Shown here in pieces: positions 7,468 to 16,312 of a DNA stretch of 64,000 nt; positions within the stretch are counted from its first letter, which is position 1, and the number at the start of each line of letters is the position of its first letter. The stretch covers positions 434,001 through 498,000 of the forward strand of contig CBDCZB010000001.1 in NCBI GenBank assembly GCA_965224415.1. Direction: 5' to 3'. The notes under the pieces are model-generated. The model saw nothing but the letters and a program-made list of their open reading frames with translations, did not search any database and was not told the DNA's origin. The DNA comes from DAOUJI01 sp965224415 (lineage in GTDB: Bacteria; Chloroflexota; Dehalococcoidia; Lucifugimonadales; JAGWBF01). The translations under genes were made by a program, and so were the position numbers.

Positions 7468-7501
7468 GAGCCTGATGACGCGAAAGTGTCACGTCCGGTT
7501 C
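7468..7501 (+). ncRNA. Group II intron domain V (remnant 3' end of an intron)
   Basis: Exactly 34 nt, the usual domain V length. GAGCC pairs with GGTTC at the base, with the AGC catalytic triad at 7469-7471. The upper stem GACGC/GTGTC closes on a GAAA tetraloop (7482-7485), and the usual bulge lies on the 3' side (CACGTCCGG). The preceding CACCGGA is also typical of intron sequence after the reverse-transcriptase gene, and a possible domain VI and CTAC end follow to about 7561. No reverse transcriptase or intron 5' end remains; IS630 ends 47 nt upstream. Confidence 0.7.
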
Positions 7502-7567
7502 GGAAGAGGGCCGACGGAAAAGTGCTCCGGTAACAGCGAGTAACTTGCCGGCGGCCTACCGGACAAA

Positions 7568-7617
7568 AAGAAGGAAGCCAGGGTCGAGGAGCCTCTTCCG
7601 CTGGCGTAAGTGGGTGG
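7568..7617 (+). repeat. 50-bp direct repeat, copy 2
   Basis: Identical over 50 bases to the clpC 3' end at 5325-5374. This copy is not attached to a clpC frame; it follows the group II intron remnant (intron-like CTACCGGAC ends about 5 nt before it) and is followed by unrelated sequence. Confidence 0.9.
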
Positions 7618-7684
7618 CCAAGAGGAGGACCTCCGGTCACTCCGGGGTTCTGGGACAAGAATGCAAGCGAGTTCAAGCGTTTAG

Positions 7685-8575
7685 TTGAAGGTGCAGTACC
7701 CAGACCGATACATAGACGTACAGGCCGGCCAGCTTTGGTCCAAAGATCCCTCTAGGGCGTGGGCGCCGGACAGCGTACGCATAAGGTACTTATCTGCCGG
7801 GGAGGGTTCAGCCCTGATTTTGCTGCACGGTTTGGGCGCCTCCGTTGCCGTTTGGTCGGAGAACATTGGTCCGCTGTCAGAGATCGGTTCGGTGTATGCC
7901 GTGGACCTGCCTGGTCACGGCAAGTCCGACAAGCCCTTTGGCCTGCTGTATGACTCGATGGCGGGCGGTCATTTCCTGGTGTCTTTGATGGACGCGTTGG
8001 GGCTAAGCCGGGCCGTGCTGGTGGGCAACTCCGCCGGAGGCTTGGTGGCGTCTTGGTGCGCCGTAAACTACTCGGACCGGGTCAGCGGTCTGGTGTTGGT
8101 TGACACCGCCGGGCTGGACCGAAACATGCCCTGGTTCCTGCGCCTGTCCACCCTTCCGGGGTTTGGAGAGTTGCTCCATTCGCCGCCGATGTTGAGCGGG
8201 CGCAGCATGGTCAAGAGCATCTTCCACCAGGCGAGGCCCGAGTACGTGCGTATGCTGGATGATTTGATGGACGTCCGACACAAACCCGACGTCAAGCGGG
8301 CCATGCTGGAGTCCATCAGGTCGGGCATAAACATCCGTGGGTTGAAACGGGAATTGGTGGCGTTGACCGCCTTGTGTGGCCTCGACAAGCCACTCATGTT
8401 CATCTGGGGACGAGAAGACCGCATATTGCTGTCGTCCCACGCCCAACGCGCCCTCAATGGCCGTTCGCTTGGCCCTATCCACGTAATCCCCAACGCGGGA
8501 CATTGGCCGATGCTCAAACAACCCGACGAGTTCAACAGGTTGGCGGCGTCCTTCATACAGGGGATTGAAGACTAA
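7685..8575 (+). CDS. Alpha/beta-hydrolase
   Basis: 296 residues of the alpha/beta-hydrolase fold. The oxyanion turn is LILLHGLGASVAVW, the nucleophile is the Ser of VGNSAGG, the acid is the Asp in WGREDRI and the histidine is in PNAGHWPM. The triad is complete, and the cap region from about 125 to 215 resembles meta-cleavage-product hydrolases and haloalkane-dehalogenase relatives, but the substrate cannot be told. The start is a TTG at 7685; no in-frame ATG precedes the conserved part, so a later GTG is possible. It converges with the FAD oxidase gene. Confidence 0.8.
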   Translation: MKVQYPDRYIDVQAGQLWSKDPSRAWAPDSVRIRYLSAGEGSALILLHGLGASVAVWSENIGPLSEIGSVYAVDLPGHGKSDKPFGLLYDSMAGGHFLVSLMDALGLSRAVLVGNSAGGLVASWCAVNYSDRVSGLVLVDTAGLDRNMPWFLRLSTLPGFGELLHSPPMLSGRSMVKSIFHQARPEYVRMLDDLMDVRHKPDVKRAMLESIRSGINIRGLKRELVALTALCGLDKPLMFIWGREDRILLSSHAQRALNGRSLGPIHVIPNAGHWPMLKQPDEFNRLAASFIQGIED

Positions 8576-8610
8576 GGTTTCCGTCTACAATCGGGACGAA
8601 GTCGTCTGGG

Positions 8611-10011
8611 CTAAAACAACTTCCCAGGGTTCATGATGGAATGGGGGTCCAGCGCCTTCTTTATGGCCGCTGCAGCCTGGTATCCGCCTTCCATCTCCCG
8701 AGGAAGCAGGTGGGCCAGCTTGACGCCCACCCCGTGGCAATACTCCATAGAGCCGCCCATGTCCTGCGCCAGGCTGAGTATCCGGTCCACCGTCTCTCCC
8801 ATGCCGGGAGCCGGCGACAGGCGGGACTCCTGCATGTCTGTGTCGTCGGCAGGGACGATGAGCATCGAGAAAAGCTCGGGCTGTCCCCATATCGCATACT
8901 CGACGGCCTTTAGACCGTTTTCCTCCAGGATTCCCTCGCATATACGCCGGTATTCCAGCACCTTGGAAATGGGCAGCGCCACGTGGAGATAGTCGAACGA
9001 CCTCCATCTGCGTTCCCACCGGACCTTACGAGGCTGGCCGAGCATCTCCTCTTTGTACGACAGCCCTGACGAATGGCGTTGATCCCAGTAGTCCAGGGTG
9101 CGGTCCGGGCCAAGGTCGATGCCGCCGTAGCTTTTGCACACCTCCAGACACCTGCGGGACTGGGCCTCGACCCCTTCTTTGAAGCCCTCGTGCATCAGGT
9201 AGAGGTAGACCCGGCCGTCAGACTCCTCCGACAAGTCCACCAAAGAGGGCCTGATGCCAAGGGCCAAGCATTCCACTACGGCGTTGAACCCGGAGTCGAA
9301 GGACGGAAACTCCAAGGCGTAGAAGGAGCGTTCTTCCGGTACCCTGAAGACGTGCAGTGTAGCCTTGGTGATTACTCCGAAATTCCCTTCCGAGCCTATG
9401 AACAGGTGGTTCAGGTTGGGGCCGGACGAGGACTTGGGAACGGGCCTTGTGGTCAGCATCTCGCCGGTGGGCAGCACGACTTCCAAAGCCGCCACTTGGC
9501 GTCCCATGGGGCCGTGGGCCGCGGCGAGGTAGCCCACTCCGTTGGTGGAGATGGCGCCGCCCACCGTGGCTATGGGGACGCTCCAAGGGTCATGCCCAAG
9601 CATCAGGTCGTAAGGTTCCAGGGCGTCGGAGACGTCCGCAAGTATCGCACCCGACTCCACGACAACGGTCATGTCCTCCGCGTTGACGGAGATGACCCGG
9701 TTGAGGCCCTTCAAGTCGAGGATGACGCCTCCCTGGATGGGTATGGCGGCGCCCATGACGCCGGTGCCACCTCCGTGGGGGACAACGGGGACTTCGTAGT
9801 CGCAGGCCAGCCGCATGACTTGGGACACCTCATCGGCGGAGCCTGGTTTCACCACGGCCCAGGCAATGGCGTTGAGAATGTCGGCGTCGTGAAAGACACG
9901 ATGGGGCGTCAGGGCATCGCAGGAGTAGCGATCCAGGTCAGCCGGGTCCACTGAAACGTTGTCCTGGCCGCAGACATCGATTAGCCGCTCCAGAAACTCG
10001 GCGCTAATCAT
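8611..10011 (-). CDS. FAD-linked oxidase of the GlcD / VAO family
   Basis: 466-residue flavoprotein dehydrogenase. The PCMH-type FAD-binding domain spans about 50-225: VPVVPHGGGTGVMGAAIP, LDLKGLNRVISVN, PIATVGGAISTNGVGY and FIGSEGNFGVITKATL. The C-terminal cap ends with HGVGVKLAHLL and the classic AIKKALDPHSIMNPGKLF. The family oxidises 2-hydroxy acids such as glycolate or D-lactate or includes alkyl-DHAP synthases; the substrate is not readable here. It is the last gene of the leftward yacL-ispD-ispF-cysS run, 42 bp behind cysS. Confidence 0.88.
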   Translation of the reverse strand: MISAEFLERLIDVCGQDNVSVDPADLDRYSCDALTPHRVFHDADILNAIAWAVVKPGSADEVSQVMRLACDYEVPVVPHGGGTGVMGAAIPIQGGVILDLKGLNRVISVNAEDMTVVVESGAILADVSDALEPYDLMLGHDPWSVPIATVGGAISTNGVGYLAAAHGPMGRQVAALEVVLPTGEMLTTRPVPKSSSGPNLNHLFIGSEGNFGVITKATLHVFRVPEERSFYALEFPSFDSGFNAVVECLALGIRPSLVDLSEESDGRVYLYLMHEGFKEGVEAQSRRCLEVCKSYGGIDLGPDRTLDYWDQRHSSGLSYKEEMLGQPRKVRWERRWRSFDYLHVALPISKVLEYRRICEGILEENGLKAVEYAIWGQPELFSMLIVPADDTDMQESRLSPAPGMGETVDRILSLAQDMGGSMEYCHGVGVKLAHLLPREMEGGYQAAAAIKKALDPHSIMNPGKLF

Positions 10012-10053
10012 GGCATTGGGTATGGCGCACAGGCAGGCCCGTCGCCGAGGGCA

Positions 10054-11418
10054 TCAGCCGTACTTCCAGCGGGTTCCCTGGGCGGTGTCTTCCAGCACAA
10101 CCCCCAGTTCAGTCAGGCGGTCGCGTATGGAGTCGGCCATGCCGTACTGCTTCTCCGCTCGCAGTTCAGTGCGCACCTGCAGCAGCAGGTCGACGAAGGG
10201 TGCGATATCGTTTTCGCCGGCCGAATCAGCCTTGCAGAAGGTGAGCCCAAGCGTGACTCCCAACTCTCTCAGACATCCCTGTGCCTCGGAGACGTTGGAG
10301 CCCGACTCTTTGGCCCTGTTGATCTCCCGCGCCATGTCGAAAAGGACCGCAAGAGCCTGTGGGGTGTTTAGGTCAGCTTCCATCGCCTCGATAAAACGGT
10401 CCTTGAGAGGTGCGGCGTCGAGGATGTCGCCGCCAGTGGTCTCGGCTCCAGGCGCCAGGGCGGCCCGAAGCCGTTCGGCGGCCCGTTCGTTGGAAGCCAC
10501 CGTGTCTTCAGTGTAGTTGACCGGGCGCCGGTAGGAGGAGCTGAGGAAGGTTATGCGTATGGCGTCGGGGGAGTGGACCTTGAGCCCGTCCTCCAAGGAC
10601 ACCAGGTTCCCAAGGGACTTGCTCATCTTGTCGTCGCCCATCTGGAGAAGCCCATTGTGCACCCAGAACCTGGCGAAGGGCCTGACGCCGGTATAGGACT
10701 CGCTCTGGGCGGCCTCATTTTCGTGGTGGGGGAAAATCAGGTCCTGACCCCCTCCGTGAATGTCGAGGGTCTCTCCCAAGTACTCCATGGACATGGCGGT
10801 GCATTCGATGTGCCAGCCCGGCCGTCCCGGCCCCCACGGGCTTTCCCAGGAAGGTTCGCCCGGCTTGGCCCCCTTCCAGAGGGCGAAGTCCATGGGGTTT
10901 TCTTTACCCGCTCCCGGCTCGACCCTGGCCCCCGACAACATGCCGTCCAGGCTGCGGTGACTCAGAGAGCCGTAGCCTTCGGCCTTGGCGACCCGGAAGT
11001 ACACGTCGCCGGCGGCAGCGTAGGCATAGCCCTTGTCAACCAGGGAGCCGATGATGTCAATCATTCTGGGTATCTCTCTGGTGGCGCGGGGGTATACGTG
11101 AGCCTTCTGGACGTTGAGCGCCTCCATGCTGTCCATGAAGTCCTGGATGTGGGTTTCCACCAAGGACTCGAAGTCGATTCCCTCTTGTTCCGACTTCTGT
11201 ATTATCTTGTCGTCAATGTCCGTGAAGTTCTGGACGTGCTCCACCTTGTAACCCTTGTACTCAAGGTACCGGCGCAGCGTGTCGAATATGACGTAGCTCA
11301 TGGCGTGGCCCATGTGGGCCGGAGCGTAGGGGGTGATGCCGCAGACGTACATCTTGACGGTGTCGCCCGCTGGTGAGAACTCTTCTTCAATGCCGCTCTG
11401 GGTGTTGAAGAGCTTCAC
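10054..11418 (-). CDS. cysS: Cysteinyl-tRNA synthetase
   Basis: Class I synthetase charging tRNA-Cys, 454 residues. The HIGH-type motif is YAPAHMGHAMSYVIFD, preceded by the zinc cysteine in VCGIT. The other zinc ligands lie in HIECTAMS and FPHHENE, and the KMSKS loop is present (GDDKMSKSLGN). The start ATG overlaps the ispF stop by 4 bp (ATGA), so the two are translationally coupled. The C-terminal anticodon-binding region (PFVDLLLQVRTELRAEKQYG) is complete. Confidence 0.97.
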   Translation of the reverse strand: MKLFNTQSGIEEEFSPAGDTVKMYVCGITPYAPAHMGHAMSYVIFDTLRRYLEYKGYKVEHVQNFTDIDDKIIQKSEQEGIDFESLVETHIQDFMDSMEALNVQKAHVYPRATREIPRMIDIIGSLVDKGYAYAAAGDVYFRVAKAEGYGSLSHRSLDGMLSGARVEPGAGKENPMDFALWKGAKPGEPSWESPWGPGRPGWHIECTAMSMEYLGETLDIHGGGQDLIFPHHENEAAQSESYTGVRPFARFWVHNGLLQMGDDKMSKSLGNLVSLEDGLKVHSPDAIRITFLSSSYRRPVNYTEDTVASNERAAERLRAALAPGAETTGGDILDAAPLKDRFIEAMEADLNTPQALAVLFDMAREINRAKESGSNVSEAQGCLRELGVTLGLTFCKADSAGENDIAPFVDLLLQVRTELRAEKQYGMADSIRDRLTELGVVLEDTAQGTRWKYG

Positions 11419-11924
11419 GGTGCGTCCTCTGGGGGTGCGGCCTCATCCAGCAGGGCCACCGCGTAGGCCGCCATTCCCTCCTCCCGTCCCACAAAACCAA
11501 GGTGGTCCGTGGTGGTGGGCTTGATGCTCACGTCGGCCTCGGGAATGGAGAGGAAACCGCTGATTCTGGCTCTCATTTCGGAAACAAGAGGCCCCAGCGT
11601 GGGCCTCTGAGCGAGTATTGTAGCATCCACGTTGACGATGCGCCAACCAGCCCGATGGACAAGCTCGGCAGTCTGGGAAAGGAGCTTCAGGGACGAGACT
11701 CCCCTCAACGATTCGTCGCTGGAGGGAAAGTGAGTCCCCTTGTCGCCAAGGGCGGCGGCTCCGAGAAGGGCGTCCATTATGGCGTGGACCAGGACGTCTC
11801 CGTCGCTGTGGCCGGAGAGGCCCTTCTCGAATGGGGCTTCCACCCCGCCAATGATTAAGGCCCGCCCCTCTACGAGGGGATGGGCGTCGAACCCGAATCC
11901 CACCCTAGACCGGGCCATTGACAA
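11415..11924 (-). CDS. ispF: 2-C-methyl-D-erythritol 2,4-cyclodiphosphate synthase
   Basis: MEP isoprenoid pathway enzyme, 169 residues. Metal ligands Asp and His are in GFGFDAHPL, and the third histidine is in LSGHSDGDVLVHA. The downstream motifs AALGDKGTHFP and TTTDHLGFVGREEGMAA are standard. It overlaps ispD by 20 bp, and the neighbouring ispD product feeds the same pathway (IspE works between them and is not here). A fused IspDF is common elsewhere; here the two are separate frames. Confidence 0.96.
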   Translation of the reverse strand: MSMARSRVGFGFDAHPLVEGRALIIGGVEAPFEKGLSGHSDGDVLVHAIMDALLGAAALGDKGTHFPSSDESLRGVSSLKLLSQTAELVHRAGWRIVNVDATILAQRPTLGPLVSEMRARISGFLSIPEADVSIKPTTTDHLGFVGREEGMAAYAVALLDEAAPPEDAP

Positions 11925-12651
11925 CGCGCCGGGCGAGCCTTGCCCGTAAGAATGTTTCCGCTACAGTCATGTCTTCCGGGGTGGTGACCTTCAGGTTTTC
12001 ATAGGAACCCATGAACACCTTCACGGCGCCCCCCATTCTTTCCACGAGGGCTGCGTCGTCGGTGACGGTCACGCCAGGCGGGCATGAGTCGTGTGCTTCA
12101 ATCAGCAGGCCGAAGTCGAAGACTTGGGGCGTCTGGACCATCCACAGAGTCTCCCGGGGAGGCGTATTCTCGACCAATCCGTCGGTCGACACCGTCTTTA
12201 TGGTGTCCTTGGCAGGGACTGCAGCGATGGCGGCGCCCGTCTCCTGAACTGCCTCCAGCGCCCGCTCCATCACGTCGGAAGAGATGCAGGGCCTGGCGCC
12301 GTCGTGGACCGCCGCCCACCGGCATCCCACAGCCTCGGCGTTCTCCAGTCCCTTCCGCACCGAGTCCTGACGCCGCGCGCCGCCCTTGCATACACGGTCG
12401 GGGGTGAGCTTTGACCATCCCATGTCCCTGGCCAGAGACTTGCCGGCATCCAATGAGCTTTCGGACAAGACCAGGGTGATGGAGCCGACGCCCTCTATTT
12501 CTTCAAACGCGTTGACAGTGTGGGCAATGAGGGGGATGCCCATGATGGGCGTGAAAATCTTGTCAACGCCGGACATCCGCCTGCTTTCGCCGGCCGCCGC
12601 CAATATCACGGCTACGGCCCCGTCGGCGGGCCGTTCCCGTCGGGCGGCCAA
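11905..12651 (-). CDS. ispD: 2-C-methyl-D-erythritol 4-phosphate cytidylyltransferase
   Basis: Transfers CMP from CTP to MEP. 248 residues. The nucleotide-binding signature is VILAAAGESRRMSGVDKIF. VHDGARPCISSDVMERAL and AAVPAKDTIKTV follow, then LWMVQTPQVFDF, TVTDDAALVERMG and the C-terminal ENLKVTTPEDMTVAE. It lies 2 bp behind yacL and overlaps ispF, an arrangement seen in many bacteria. Confidence 0.96.
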   Translation of the reverse strand: MAARRERPADGAVAVILAAAGESRRMSGVDKIFTPIMGIPLIAHTVNAFEEIEGVGSITLVLSESSLDAGKSLARDMGWSKLTPDRVCKGGARRQDSVRKGLENAEAVGCRWAAVHDGARPCISSDVMERALEAVQETGAAIAAVPAKDTIKTVSTDGLVENTPPRETLWMVQTPQVFDFGLLIEAHDSCPPGVTVTDDAALVERMGGAVKVFMGSYENLKVTTPEDMTVAETFLRARLARRVVNGPV

Positions 12652-12653
12652 TC

Positions 12654-13520
12654 CTACCCGGCCTTGGGGCTGGCGAATATGATGCGTCCAGCCGCCGTCT
12701 GGAGGACTCTAGTCACCGTAACGTCCTGAAGGCTGTTGATATATCTCCGTCCGCCCTCCACGACGACCATCGTGCCGTCGTCCATGAAAGCAACCCCCTG
12801 GCCCATCTCCTTGCCTTCCTGCACGATGTTCACGGTCAGGTCTTCGCCAGGGAGAACGGCGGCTCTCAGTGCGTTGGCCAACTCGTTCACGTTGAGCACC
12901 TGGATTCCCTGCACTTCGGCGACCCTGTTGAGGTTGAAGTCGGTTGTCATTATGGGGGAGTCCATGCTCTTGGCCATTTTGACTAACTGTCCGTCCACGT
13001 CTGTGCCCGGTGAGAGGGTCGCGTCCATGACCTGGATGGGTATCGATGTTTCTCTCCGAAGCTTGCCCAGAACTTCAAGGCCGCGCCGGCCCCGTGTTCG
13101 TCGCATGGCGTCTGCAGAGTCGGCTATGTGGCGGAGCTCGTCCAGAACGAATGAAGGGATGATGAGCTTTCCCTGTATGAATCCGGTGAGGCCCAGGTCG
13201 GCAATCCTGCCGTCTATGATGGCGCTGGTGTCCACGAGAATTTGGCTCGCCCCGACCCTCTGCTCTCCGCCGCCGCTCGACTGTAACACGCCCGACATGT
13301 CGCCCGACCGCGCCACTCCTATCAGCAGACCCAGAAGCCCCAAGGACGCGCTGACGGCGAAGGGGATGCCCCATGACATCCAGCCTTCCAGGTTGGACAA
13401 TGGTATTGATATGAGGACAGCCACGACCAGTCCGGCCACCAGCCCCAGGGCGCCGGAAACGAGGGTGGCGGTGCGCATGTGGACAAGGCCCTGGACTATT
13501 CTAGAGATGGGTCTAAACAT
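12654..13520 (-). CDS. PIN/TRAM domain membrane protein, YacL type
   Basis: 288 residues. Two N-terminal transmembrane helices (about 15-40 and 48-68) precede a PIN nuclease-like domain with conserved acids (ILVDTSAIIDGRI, LVMTTDFNLNRVA-like region near 195) and a C-terminal TRAM RNA-binding barrel (EDLTVNIVQEGKEMGQGVAF). The family, B. subtilis YacL, is widespread next to ispD, and its RNA target is unknown. It is the first gene of the ispD-ispF-cysS-oxidase run. Confidence 0.88.
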   Translation of the reverse strand: MFRPISRIVQGLVHMRTATLVSGALGLVAGLVVAVLISIPLSNLEGWMSWGIPFAVSASLGLLGLLIGVARSGDMSGVLQSSGGGEQRVGASQILVDTSAIIDGRIADLGLTGFIQGKLIIPSFVLDELRHIADSADAMRRTRGRRGLEVLGKLRRETSIPIQVMDATLSPGTDVDGQLVKMAKSMDSPIMTTDFNLNRVAEVQGIQVLNVNELANALRAAVLPGEDLTVNIVQEGKEMGQGVAFMDDGTMVVVEGGRRYINSLQDVTVTRVLQTAAGRIIFASPKAG

Positions 13521-13688
13521 GAGTTAAGGCGTATTTTGCACTCCTGACAGTGTTCCGGATGATTATTCCAGCATCAGGGCCGACTTGGGTGGGTTGGCGG
13601 CGAGGTAAGAATACCACAGCGTAGAAATGGGTAGAAGGCTGCCAGGCGCCCGTGATTCACGCGTTTCGTCATGCGACCTTGGTCAAGG

Positions 13689-14507
13689 TCAGGCCGAAAC
13701 GCTCACACTCACAGGCGTCCCGACCCCCGCCTTCAACTCCTCGGCGGCGCTGCCGTTCTTCACGGCGACTTCCAAATAACCGGCGCTGCCTATCAGCGCC
13801 GCCAGACTGCCCCCTTGGGCATAGTATTGCGAGAGCCGGTCTATCACCTTGCCGCATATCTCGACGTGGACTCGCTCCCACCCGGCCAGCTCCTTGTCGG
13901 CTATGTTGGTCACGAGGTTGCCGAACCTGTCTACGTATATCACCTTACCCAGCAGGCCGCCGTCTCGTTTGACGGGAGCGGGGAACGGAAGCCGCATGAT
14001 TTTGCCGACCTCCGGCCCAAGGTCGTCTGGAGGGACTCCCAGCGATAGGTAAGCCGCCGCTGGAGCGAATACGTCCCGCCCGTGGAAGGTGGCGATGACG
14101 TTCTCCAGCATGTACTTGGAGTTTGTGATGCGGCGGGCCGTCCATCCCTTCGGCAAGGGGCGTCTGCCGGTGGCCAAGCCCTCGGAGTTCCGGCCCACTG
14201 CCAGGCTGAAAATGCCGTTGTCCGGCCCCACGAAATGGCCGTCAGGACCGGACAGGACTAAGGCGTCCCGTGAGGAGCCTACGCCGGGGTCCACCACGCC
14301 GATGTGTATGGTTCCTTTGGGAAAGTATTTGACGCCGGTTCCCAGCACGAAGGCGCCTTGAAGCACGTCCTGGGGCGAGACTTGGTGGGAAATGTCTACG
14401 ATGGACGCGGAGGAGTTGATTCCAAGAATCACACCCTTCATGACTCCGACGTAGTTGTCGGATACACCGAAATCAGTGGTAAGCGTGATGAGGCCGGAAG
14501 ACCCCAC
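13689..14507 (-). CDS. S-adenosylmethionine hydrolase (SAM hydroxide adenosyltransferase, DUF62)
   Basis: 272 residues of the fluorinase/chlorinase superfamily, whose common bacterial members hydrolyse SAM to adenosine and methionine. Signature segments are TLTTDFGVSDNYVGVMKG, IHIGVVDPGVGSSR, FVGPDNGIFSLA, TFHGRDVFAPAAAYL and VIYVDRFGNLVTNI. The start is a GTG at 14507 with GGAGG five bases upstream. Lack of halogenase-specific context makes a hydrolase more likely than a halogenase. It lies directly behind secG in the leftward operon. Confidence 0.88.
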   Translation of the reverse strand: MGSSGLITLTTDFGVSDNYVGVMKGVILGINSSASIVDISHQVSPQDVLQGAFVLGTGVKYFPKGTIHIGVVDPGVGSSRDALVLSGPDGHFVGPDNGIFSLAVGRNSEGLATGRRPLPKGWTARRITNSKYMLENVIATFHGRDVFAPAAAYLSLGVPPDDLGPEVGKIMRLPFPAPVKRDGGLLGKVIYVDRFGNLVTNIADKELAGWERVHVEICGKVIDRLSQYYAQGGSLAALIGSAGYLEVAVKNGSAAEELKAGVGTPVSVSVSA

Positions 14508-14523
14508 GATGGCCTCCGGGAAC

Positions 14524-14733
14524 CTAGGCGAAACGGACGCTGACGATGGACATTATCAGGAAGACCACCGCCAGGATGATGGTGAACTGGAACAGCGTCT
14601 TTTCCAGCCCGCGTCTTGTGCGAAAGGTGGACTGGGCGTTGCCAAAGAATCCCGATCCGGCTTCACGGACCTGCATGAGTATGACTGCCACAAGGATGAT
14701 GGACACCAGGACTTGAGCCAGTTGCAGAGCCAC
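14524..14733 (-). CDS. secG: Protein translocase subunit SecG
   Basis: 69 residues with two membrane helices (LAQVLVSIILVAVILMQV and FQFTIILAVVFLIMSIV) joined by the GSGFFGNAQSTFRTRRGLEK loop that is diagnostic of SecG. It assists the SecYE channel. It sits 6 bp after gatB and 16 bp before the SAM hydrolase gene. Confidence 0.92.
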   Translation of the reverse strand: MALQLAQVLVSIILVAVILMQVREAGSGFFGNAQSTFRTRRGLEKTLFQFTIILAVVFLIMSIVSVRFA

Positions 14734-14739
14734 TTTGAA

Positions 14740-16242
14740 TCACACCCGTTCCAATTTTATTGCTTTCAGCTTGGCGTCGACCAGCGAGGCCACCAGGTCC
14801 GGCTTGCTCTGGCCTCGTGTGGCCTTCATCACCTGGCCCACCAGGTACTTTGCGGCGTTCTCTTTGCCGTTGAGGTAGTCGCCCACGGCCTGAGGGTTGT
14901 TTTCGAGCGCCTCTTCCACCGCCGCTTCCAGAGCGGACGCATCGCTAATCTGGACGTAACCACGGTCCTTGACGACGGCGCTTGGGCTTGCGGATGTGCT
15001 GAAAGCCTCTTCCAGCACGGTCTTGGCCAGGCTGGAGCTCAATGTCCCGTCGTCGATGAGGTCCATGAGTTCGCGCATCCGTTCCGGGGGGAACCTGGAC
15101 TCGGAGATGTCCGCTCCCTCCAGGTTCAACAGCCTTGCCAACTCCACCAGTATCCAGTTGGACAGTCCCTTGGCCCTGGATTTGAGTCCATCTCCGGTCA
15201 ATCGGACGGCGTCCAAAGCTTCCTCGAAATAGTCTGCGGTTGCCTTGGAGGAGGTCAGGAGTCTGGCGTCGTATTCCGACAAGCCGAACTCGTCCATGAA
15301 TCGGCTGCACCTGTGGACGGGCAACTCGGGCAGAGAGGACTCCAACGCTTTAATCCAGGATGCGTCGAGGGAAAGCGGAGGAAGGTCCGGTTCGGGGAAG
15401 TAGCGGTAGTCGTGAGCCTGCTCTTTGCTGCGCTGGGATACCGTAATGTCCCGGCCGTCCACCCAGCCGCGAGTCTCCTGCACGACCCTGTCACCACTTT
15501 GGAGGACGTTGACCTGCCTCTCCGTCTCATGCTTCAGAGCGTTGTAAACGGCCCGGAAGCTGTTCATGTTCTTTACTTCCACCTTCCGGCCCAGCTCCGT
15601 CTCTCCGGTGGGACGGACGCTGATGTTGGCGTCGCACCTGAAGTTGCCGTCCTGCATGTTTCCCGTGGTGACGCCCAGGTACTGAAGTATGGAGTGAATG
15701 CCGGTCAGATAGTTGCGGGCTTGCTCGGGCGTGCGCATGTCCGGTTCGCTTACTATCTCCATAAGGGGAACGCCGGAGCGGTTCACATCCACCAGGCTGT
15801 ACGCCTCGCCTGAACCGTCTCGCAGGTGGACAAGCTTGGCCACGTCCTCTTCCAGGTGGACTCTCGTAATGCCGACCCTGACCGTCTTGCCGTCGGCTTC
15901 CAGGTCGAGGAAGCCTCCGACGGCTACCGGCAGGTCGTACTGGGATATCTGGTAGCCCTTCATCAGGTCGGGGTATGGATAGTTCTTCCGGTCGAACTTG
16001 GTGTAGGGCGAAATGGTGCAGTTGAGGGCCAGCCCTGTCATCATGGTAAGTTCCAGGGCGCGTTTGTTGATGACAGGCAGCGTACCCGGGGCGCCCAGGC
16101 ACACTGGGCACACCAGGGTATTGGGTCTGGCGGTCTGGTAGTCAGCCCTGCACGAGCAGAACATCTTGCTCTGCGTGAGTAGCTGTACGTGGACCTCCAG
16201 ACCGATGACGGTCTCGTAATTTGTTGTAGCGGAGGCGGTCAT
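14740..16242 (-). CDS. gatB: Asp-tRNA(Asn)/Glu-tRNA(Gln) amidotransferase subunit B
   Basis: 500 residues. Binds mischarged tRNA and carries out the kinase and transamidation steps of GatCAB. It begins YETVIGLEVHVQLLTQSKMF and has the zinc cysteines CSCRADY and CPVCLGAPG, the catalytic region KFDRKNYPYPDLMKGYQISQ, the helical domain and the C-terminal YqeY-type tail ENAAKYLVGQVMKATRGQ. gatC and gatA are together 43 kb away in the window. An AsnRS is also present, so the main job is probably Gln-tRNA formation. Confidence 0.97.
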   Translation of the reverse strand: MTASATTNYETVIGLEVHVQLLTQSKMFCSCRADYQTARPNTLVCPVCLGAPGTLPVINKRALELTMMTGLALNCTISPYTKFDRKNYPYPDLMKGYQISQYDLPVAVGGFLDLEADGKTVRVGITRVHLEEDVAKLVHLRDGSGEAYSLVDVNRSGVPLMEIVSEPDMRTPEQARNYLTGIHSILQYLGVTTGNMQDGNFRCDANISVRPTGETELGRKVEVKNMNSFRAVYNALKHETERQVNVLQSGDRVVQETRGWVDGRDITVSQRSKEQAHDYRYFPEPDLPPLSLDASWIKALESSLPELPVHRCSRFMDEFGLSEYDARLLTSSKATADYFEEALDAVRLTGDGLKSRAKGLSNWILVELARLLNLEGADISESRFPPERMRELMDLIDDGTLSSSLAKTVLEEAFSTSASPSAVVKDRGYVQISDASALEAAVEEALENNPQAVGDYLNGKENAAKYLVGQVMKATRGQSKPDLVASLVDAKLKAIKLERV

Positions 16243-16312
16243 GTGTCAGAGCCAGTATAGCAACTGGGCATTGGGGCTACAATTCCCCGCCGCCGGCGAA
16301 TTGGGCAAAGGT

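Noticed and set aside
14455..15813. Long plus-strand frame of 452 codons opposite secG and gatB
   Set aside because: Antisense shadow: gatB is certain on the other strand, and the plus-strand translation has no recognisable motif and odd Gly/Val/His-rich composition.
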